From assembly GCA_024692385.1 (NCBI GenBank), contig JAILMS010000154.1, positions 1 to 34,721 on the forward strand: a stretch of DNA of 34,721 nt, written 5' to 3'. The stretch's first letter is position 1. Each line of letters begins with the position of its first letter. This DNA comes from Prevotella sp. GTDB lineage: Bacteria > Bacteroidota > Bacteroidia > Bacteroidales > Bacteroidaceae. A program made the translations under genes and the position numbers. The notes beneath the pieces are model-generated. The model worked only from the letters and a program-made list of their open reading frames with translations, was not told the origin of the DNA and did no database searches. Below are positions 30,265 through 34,721 of this stretch, piece by piece.

Positions 30265-30658
30265 ATGAGTTCAATACATTTAATTGTTCATACATATTCT
30301 TTTCCGCCTTGTCGCTCAGGACTTTTGCCTTTTCCAGATGGCCCATGCCCTTGTTCAGGTTGACAGCCAACAGGATGAGCGCACGCTCAGCCTCCTGCTG
30401 TGCCTTCACAGGGTCTTGGTAGGTATCCTGCTCAGCCATCATCTCGTTGTTCTCAATACCCAGCAGATGGAATCCCACACCAATAACGAGGGCTACGCAG
30501 GCTGCGGCGGCGATATAGCGCAGAGTCCTGGGCAACGAGCGACGCCGCTGTGCCTTCAGCTCTTCCTGTTCCCATTCGTCTATCTTGGCAGAGAGTCGCT
30601 CTTCCAGTCCTTCAGGAATGGGAATCTGTTCCAATGCTTTGTAGTCTAACTCGTCCAT
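30245..30658 (-). CDS. Probable single-pass membrane anti-sigma factor
   Basis: This 137-residue protein has a cytoplasmic N-terminal half (1-45, MDELDYKALEQIPIPEGLEERL, described by its IPEGLEERL motif common in such Bacteroidota proteins), a basic stretch QRRRSLPR, one transmembrane helix (about 48-67) and a mainly helical periplasmic C-terminal domain. It lacks a ZAS zinc motif (HxxxCxxC). Its position directly after the ECF sigma gene with a 13-bp overlap is the main reason to call it an anti-sigma factor. It overlaps the next gene by 20 bp, so all three are probably translationally coupled. Confidence 0.65.
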   Translation of the reverse strand: MDELDYKALEQIPIPEGLEERLSAKIDEWEQEELKAQRRRSLPRTLRYIAAAACVALVIGVGFHLLGIENNEMMAEQDTYQDPVKAQQEAERALILLAVNLNKGMGHLEKAKVLSDKAEKNMYEQLNVLNSYETDNH

Positions 30659-31158
30659 GTCTTAGTGATATTTTGGAATTGTTGTTTCAGTTTCTTTTTC
30701 GTTCGCATCACGATGATGCGGATATTGCCTTGAGAGAGTCCTGTGTCTTGCTCTATCTCTTCGTAGGAGCGTTCTTCCATCAGGTGCATCTGGATAATCT
30801 TCGCATCTCTGTCAGGCAGCTCACTGATGAGTCCTTCCATCTGTTTTAACTCGTCTTTAGAGTCAATCTGACAGTCGAGACTCCTTTCATCGGGTGGCGA
30901 GCTCTCCTCCTTCAGTTCTGCTGAGGTATCCAGGCGTTTGAGTCTTCGCTGGTCAAGAAACAGGTTGCGCATCATGGCGACGAGGTAGCTCTCCTTCATC
31001 GCTTCATCTGTCAGACTGTCGCGCTTCTGCCACAGCTTCAGATACAGATCCTGAAGCAGGTCTTCTGCATCCTGCGCGTTCGCCGTCAGATGATAAGCCA
31101 CCCTATAGAGCAGCCTATAATGAGGCATATACCGTTGCTTGAACTCCTGAGCATTCAT
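30646..31158 (-). CDS. ECF-type RNA polymerase sigma factor
   Basis: This 170-residue sigma factor has region 2 (about 5-80: YRVAYHLTANAQDAEDLLQDLYLKLW, with key DAEDLLQDLYLKLW, and SYLVAMMRNLFLDQRR) and region 4 (about 112-160: LPDRDAKIIQMHLMEERSYEEIEQ, with SQGNIRIIVMRTKKKLK as the helix-turn-helix). There is no region 3, as expected of the ECF group. It should direct RNA polymerase to a small regulon, possibly including its own operon. It starts 3 bp after the 31162 gene and overlaps the anti-sigma-like gene by 13 bp. Confidence 0.93.
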   Translation of the reverse strand: MNAQEFKQRYMPHYRLLYRVAYHLTANAQDAEDLLQDLYLKLWQKRDSLTDEAMKESYLVAMMRNLFLDQRRLKRLDTSAELKEESSPPDERSLDCQIDSKDELKQMEGLISELPDRDAKIIQMHLMEERSYEEIEQDTGLSQGNIRIIVMRTKKKLKQQFQNITKTWTS

Positions 31159-31161
31159 CCT

Positions 31162-31980
31162 CTATTTCTGCTCTTTATCGTTTCGAGAGAACTCAATCAC
31201 CACCTTTTTGTCTGTGTTAGGATACTTCTCCTTCACGGCATCACCTACGAGCCAGTTTTCGTTGTTGAACCAGAAGTTATGTTTCCTCATATAATCGGCA
31301 GCTTCCTTTGTCGAGTGAAGCTCTGGGTGCTCTTCGCCATTGATAACAATGAGAGCCTCGCCATTTCCATCATCTATGATGACATCCTTCATATCTACAA
31401 CGATATTGTTGTTATCATCGTTATCGTTGGTGGCCATGCGACTCCTCTCAAGAGCCTTCACCCAGATGTCCTTGTCGATCTTGGTGTCTATATACGATAG
31501 CACCACCGTATTCCATATGTCAATACGTATCAGCAGGTCGCTGACCATTTTGTCGTCCACCTTGCCGTAGAATTTCATCTTGACGCTTGGATTCAGGAAA
31601 TCTGCAAGCCTTTGCTTTATAAGATGAGCAGAATCGCCTAAACTCTCAGAACCGGCATTGCGAATGGTCTCGAACAGCAGCTCGTGATCCTTCAGGGCCT
31701 TGATGTCCTTGTTGATTTGAGCCAACTGTTCCTCGCTGACATTCTTAATCTGTACCTGTTCGCTCTTCTTAAAGTAACTCTTCAACTTAGCGACGTCGGC
31801 AGCAGAGATAATAGTGTCCCCCTTGTCAAGAATCCCAAAACTCTCAAAATTCTCTTTTGTGGTATTCTCGTACACCGCACCAGGCAGCGCCTTATACTTC
31901 TTCATCAGTTCTTCTGCCGTCTGTCCAAATGCACTGCCCACGCAGAACAGCAATGCCAATGATAATAATAATTGTTTCAT
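31162..31980 (-). CDS. Exported protein of unknown function with C-terminal plug-like segment
   Basis: I do not recognise this 272-residue protein as a named family. It has a signal peptide (MKQLLLSLALLFCVGSAFGQ). The middle (about 20-200) is helical with a conserved-looking EQVQIKNVSEEQLAQINKD and an Asn/Asp-rich patch NDNDDNNNIVVD. The last ~60 residues (ALIVINGEEHPELHSTKEA ... KEKYPNTDKKVVIEFSRN) resemble, in order and spacing, the VVDG-...-YG-GVIxIxTK pattern of TonB-receptor plug segments that Bacteroidota attach to diverse proteins. This likeness is inference from pattern only. It lies between the first DUF4252-like gene and the sigma gene, with very short gaps. Confidence 0.7.
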   Translation of the reverse strand: MKQLLLSLALLFCVGSAFGQTAEELMKKYKALPGAVYENTTKENFESFGILDKGDTIISAADVAKLKSYFKKSEQVQIKNVSEEQLAQINKDIKALKDHELLFETIRNAGSESLGDSAHLIKQRLADFLNPSVKMKFYGKVDDKMVSDLLIRIDIWNTVVLSYIDTKIDKDIWVKALERSRMATNDNDDNNNIVVDMKDVIIDDGNGEALIVINGEEHPELHSTKEAADYMRKHNFWFNNENWLVGDAVKEKYPNTDKKVVIEFSRNDKEQK

Positions 31981-31997
31981 CTCTCTATGCTTTTTGA

Positions 31998-32504
31998 TCA
32001 GTATTTTACGTCGGCATTAAACTTCATGCCACCCTGTAGCTGTTTAGCCATGTCGAATGATCCGTTAATAACTACCAGATTGGCCTCTTCGTCCTCAACT
32101 GCCAGAATGACGTTGGTAGAATGCTCACCATTCTTGGAGAGATAAATCTTTAAGATTTCGCCATCATCACCTTTGGTATCAATCAGCGGTTCCCATTCTT
32201 TACCTTCCAGCAGTTTCTGTGCCGTTTTAAGAAATTTCTTGATACTGCCTTTATCCTCACATTTGAAAACTTTTACGTCATCAAACTGATTAAGGAATTC
32301 CTCTCCATCAGCATCGGAGGCAATATTGACCATCTCGCCCAACTGCAAGCCCTTTCCCTGCTTGGCTGAGAGCTTAATCGTTTCTTTGTCGACATGTGTA
32401 TAATCCACGCCCTTAATCTTAGCCATCTTCTCAAAGTCCGTACTTTGGGCATTGGCACTTACTACTGATAGTAGCACAACGAGTGATAAGATAATTCTTT
32501 TCAT
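31998..32504 (-). CDS. Exported DUF4252-like protein (first gene of the sigma operon)
   Basis: This 168-residue protein has a signal peptide (MKRIILSLVVLLSVVSANAQ). The mature part resembles the DUF4252 domain: DYTHVDKETIKL, DDVKVFKCEDKGSIKKFLK, then ILKIYLSKNGEHSTNVILAVEDEEANLVVINGSF described by its VVINGSFD near 146-153. It shares layout, but little identical sequence, with the DUF4252-like protein at the other end of the operon, which suggests old duplication. It is the first gene after the operon promoter and so may be the most abundant product. Function is unknown. Confidence 0.7.
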   Translation of the reverse strand: MKRIILSLVVLLSVVSANAQSTDFEKMAKIKGVDYTHVDKETIKLSAKQGKGLQLGEMVNIASDADGEEFLNQFDDVKVFKCEDKGSIKKFLKTAQKLLEGKEWEPLIDTKGDDGEILKIYLSKNGEHSTNVILAVEDEEANLVVINGSFDMAKQLQGGMKFNADVKY

Positions 32505-32618
32505 TATTGTTAGTCGTTTAATTTAAAATCTCTGTTATAAGGTCTTATCGATGTCCCTTCTATCAGTACTAACGAGATTTTCTCTGGTTTTGTTACAACG
32601 AAAAACACTTTTTCGCTA

Positions 32619-32647
32619 CAAAGATAGTGATTTTTCTATAAAAACAA
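32619..32647 (-). promoter_or_regulatory. Promoter of the ECF sigma operon
   Basis: On the minus strand, TTG (32645-32647) precedes TATCTTTG (32619-32626) by 18 bp. The leader to the ATG at 32504 is about 105 nt and starts with a small hairpin, CGAAAAA-GTG-TTTTTCG. The -33 element touches the secDF terminator. A house-keeping-type promoter means the sigma gene need not depend on itself. Confidence 0.6.
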
Positions 32648-32680
32648 TAAGGTGTGCCCCAAAAGGACACACCTTATTTA
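32646..32680 (-). terminator. secDF terminator
   Basis: AATAAGGTGTG (32646-32656) pairs perfectly with CACACCTTATT (32668-32678), and TTGTTTTT follows on the minus strand. It lies 22 bp after the secDF stop and its distal end overlaps the -33 element of the sigma-operon promoter. Confidence 0.8.
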
Positions 32681-32701
32681 TATATGTAATTGAAAAGCTA
32701 C

Positions 32702-34721
32702 TTACTCGGCTGCGGCTGCCTCGTCCTCACGGATGGTACGACCCATGATGAGGAATGCTGTAGGAGCAGCGATGAACAGAGATGACAAGGTACCGAATAC
32801 AACACCCAGAATCATTGCGAATGAGAAGCTGCGGATAGAGTCACCACCGAGGATGAAGATACACAGCAATACGATCAATGTTGTTACAGAGGTGTTGATG
32901 GTACGAGCCAGTGTCTGGTTCAGTGAGTCGTTGAAGAGCTGCTGACGGTCACGCTTGCCATAGAGCTGGAAGTTCTCGCGGATACGGTCGAATACTACCA
33001 CCTTATCGTTGATAGAGTAACCGATCACCGTCAGGATAGCACCGATGAATACCTGGTCAATCTCCAGTGACATGGGAACCCAACCCCACAGTACAGAGTA
33101 CATACCGATTACTACCAGAGCATCCAGAGCCAGCGCGATAGTAGCACCTGTAGAGTAAGCTACATTGCGGAAGCGCAGCAGGATGTAGAGGAAGATAGCG
33201 ATGAGCGCGATGATTACGCTGTAGATAGCGCCCATGGTGATGTCCTTAGCAACAGCAGGACCTACCTTTGCAGAGCTGATGATTGAACCACCCTGACGAA
33301 CATCAGGATTCTTGAAGTCCTCAACATTAGCCTGGCTTACGTAGCCACCCTTCTTCAGAGCGTTGTAGAGAATGGTCTCTGCCTCGTCGTCAACAGTCGG
33401 ACTGTTAGACTCGATATCCCAGTTGGTAGATACACGGATGGTCTTGCCATCGGTACCCAGAGCGATAACACTTGTGTTAGCGGGCTTGCCAGCGTTCTCG
33501 CCAAGGGTGTTGACGAAAGCACCTGCCAAAGCAGAACGAACCTCCTCTACGTGAGTCTCCTTATCCAGTGTTACAACATAGTTACGACCACCAGTGAAGT
33601 CGATGCTCTGGCTCAAGCCACGAACGAAGAACAGTGATACGATGAAGATGATAGCCAGAGCGCCCCAGAGCGTGAAGCTCTTCTTGTACATACCCATGAA
33701 GTTGTACTTAGCGTTCTGCATCAGGTTCTTAGAGTAACCAGTAACGAAGGTCAGGTTCAGCCACTTGTCTTTCTTCAGGCGGTTCTCATAAACCAGACGG
33801 GTCAGGAACACAGCGGTGAAGAATGAGCAGAAGATACCGATGATCCAAGTGGTAGCGAAGCCCTTTACAGGACCTGTACCGAAGAACAACAGGATGAAAC
33901 CAGTAATCAGAGAGGTGACGTTAGAGTCGAAGATAGCTGAGAAGGCGTTAGAGTAACCCTTCTGCAGAGCCTCCTTCAGGCTCATGCCATGCTTCAGCTC
34001 TTCCTTGATACGCTCGTAGATCAGCACGTTAGCATCCACAGCAGTACCCAAAGTCAGTACGATACCGGCGATACCAGGCATCGTCAGTGCAGCCTGGAAC
34101 GAGGTAAGGATACCCAGTGTGAAGAACAGGTTGAACAGCAGAGCGATATCAGCGAGGATACCGGGGATGAAGCCATACAGCATAATCATGTAAATCATCA
34201 GCAGCACGAAAGCAACGATGAATGACATGATACCCTGCTGGATAGACTGTGCACCCAGTGAGGGACCAACGACCTCTTCCTGTACGATGCGGGTAGGAGC
34301 CGGCATCTTACCAGAGTTCAGTGTGTTAGCAAGGTCCTTAGTATCTTCGATGGTGAAGTTACCAGTAATCTGTGAGTTACCACCATCAATCTGTGTCAGG
34401 ATACGGGGAGCAGAGTAAACAGCGTCGTCGAGCACGATAGCTACACCACGACCGATGTTCTGCTTGGTAATCTGGCTCCAGCGGCGAGCACCGTCAGAGT
34501 TCATCTGCATAGATACTGAGGGATGACCCATCTGGTCGAAGTCGTCCTTAGAAGAGGTGATAACGTCACCCTCCAGTGGAGCACGACCGTTAGGCTCGGT
34601 AACCTTCAGAGCATACAGAGCGAAGATGTCACCCTTGGTGTTCTGACCACCGAAATCCTCAGGCTTAGCACCCCAGCGCAGCTTACACTCAGCAGGCAGC
34701 ACCTGGGCGGCAATCTCAGAA
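32702..34721 (-). CDS. secDF: Protein translocase subunits SecD-SecF fusion (N-terminus outside the window)
   Basis: SecDF is an inner-membrane, proton-driven accessory of the Sec translocon that pulls exported proteins across. The visible 673 residues contain the end of the SecD periplasmic region (GNSQITGNFTIEDTKDLA), the SecD membrane part (GTAVDANVLIYERIKEE, with its characteristic Asp) and then the complete SecF half (SIDFTGGRNYVVTLD, SIGYSINDKVVVFDRIREN, with matching Asp). SecD and SecF are fused in one chain, usual in Bacteroidota. The frame stays open to the window edge, so the true start lies beyond 34721; a GTG at 34702 is internal. A terminator follows the stop. Confidence 0.95.
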   Translation of the reverse strand, partial: SEIAAQVLPAECKLRWGAKPEDFGGQNTKGDIFALYALKVTEPNGRAPLEGDVITSSKDDFDQMGHPSVSMQMNSDGARRWSQITKQNIGRGVAIVLDDAVYSAPRILTQIDGGNSQITGNFTIEDTKDLANTLNSGKMPAPTRIVQEEVVGPSLGAQSIQQGIMSFIVAFVLLMIYMIMLYGFIPGILADIALLFNLFFTLGILTSFQAALTMPGIAGIVLTLGTAVDANVLIYERIKEELKHGMSLKEALQKGYSNAFSAIFDSNVTSLITGFILLFFGTGPVKGFATTWIIGIFCSFFTAVFLTRLVYENRLKKDKWLNLTFVTGYSKNLMQNAKYNFMGMYKKSFTLWGALAIIFIVSLFFVRGLSQSIDFTGGRNYVVTLDKETHVEEVRSALAGAFVNTLGENAGKPANTSVIALGTDGKTIRVSTNWDIESNSPTVDDEAETILYNALKKGGYVSQANVEDFKNPDVRQGGSIISSAKVGPAVAKDITMGAIYSVIIALIAIFLYILLRFRNVAYSTGATIALALDALVVIGMYSVLWGWVPMSLEIDQVFIGAILTVIGYSINDKVVVFDRIRENFQLYGKRDRQQLFNDSLNQTLARTINTSVTTLIVLLCIFILGGDSIRSFSFAMILGVVFGTLSSLFIAAPTAFLIMGRTIREDEAAAAE

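Noticed and set aside
34700-34702. GTG at 34702 as the secDF start codon
   Set aside because: The frame stays open to the window edge with sensible SecD residues, and the N-terminal SecD membrane segment is missing, so the gene continues outside.

Overview
The window looks like a chromosomal segment of a member of the Bacteroidales, most likely Prevotellaceae. The grounds are a Bacteroidota-type -7 box (TAnnTTTG, usually TACCTTTG) in front of many genes, a general lack of Shine-Dalgarno sequences, a fused SecDF, a TPP-riboswitch/TonB-receptor/PnuT/thiamine-pyrophosphokinase operon, DUF4252 proteins, and many lipoproteins and TonB-type outer-membrane proteins. This is inferred from gene content, not from a database match. 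Most genes are core housekeeping genes. I see no phage, insertion sequence, CRISPR array or defence island.

Layout: (1) 29-2913, plus strand: ribosomal/translation operon rplM-rpsI-rpsB-tsf, closed by a bidirectional terminator. (2) 3042-8492: a BASS-family transporter (minus) divergent from comM/yifB, an M13 metallopeptidase lipoprotein and an EamA transporter (plus). (3) 8521-13420, minus strand: an envelope operon of an OmpA/TPR lipoprotein, a thioredoxin-fold lipoprotein and an AsmA-like protein with a highly charged tail. (4) tRNA-Val (plus) and tRNA-Leu (minus). (5) 13892-16902, minus strand: pyrE, an SRPBCC protein, argH and a Rieske-like four-cysteine lipoprotein, all tightly packed. 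(6) 17009-19567: an outer-membrane beta-barrel/TonB-like receptor. (7) 19612-23282: thiamine salvage operon under a TPP riboswitch. (8) 23283-23725: a 443-bp intergenic region with no gene, full of nested inverted repeats and two promoter cassettes. (9) 23726-29059: argS, an RNase H, ribD (minus), prmC-recX-comF. (10) tRNA-Arg (minus) divergent from a MaoC-like hydratase, sharing a perfect 18-bp inverted repeat that holds both -7 boxes. (11) 29797-32504, minus strand: a five-gene ECF sigma/anti-sigma operon with two DUF4252-like exported proteins. (12) secDF (minus), cut by the window end.

The strongest unexplained signal is repeat DNA rather than a gene. Short tandem arrays with 7-, 8- or 9-bp periods (NNATTAA, AGTTGAN, NACTCTN, TTTCTCAT, ACTAGTTNN) fill spacers up to start codons, form a protein C-terminus, or lie in frame inside argS. 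A separate GC-rich palindromic element sits in frame, in two different reading frames, inside the thiamine pyrophosphokinase and prmC genes, and a related core serves as a terminator. Terminators and promoters also overlap closely at several sites.
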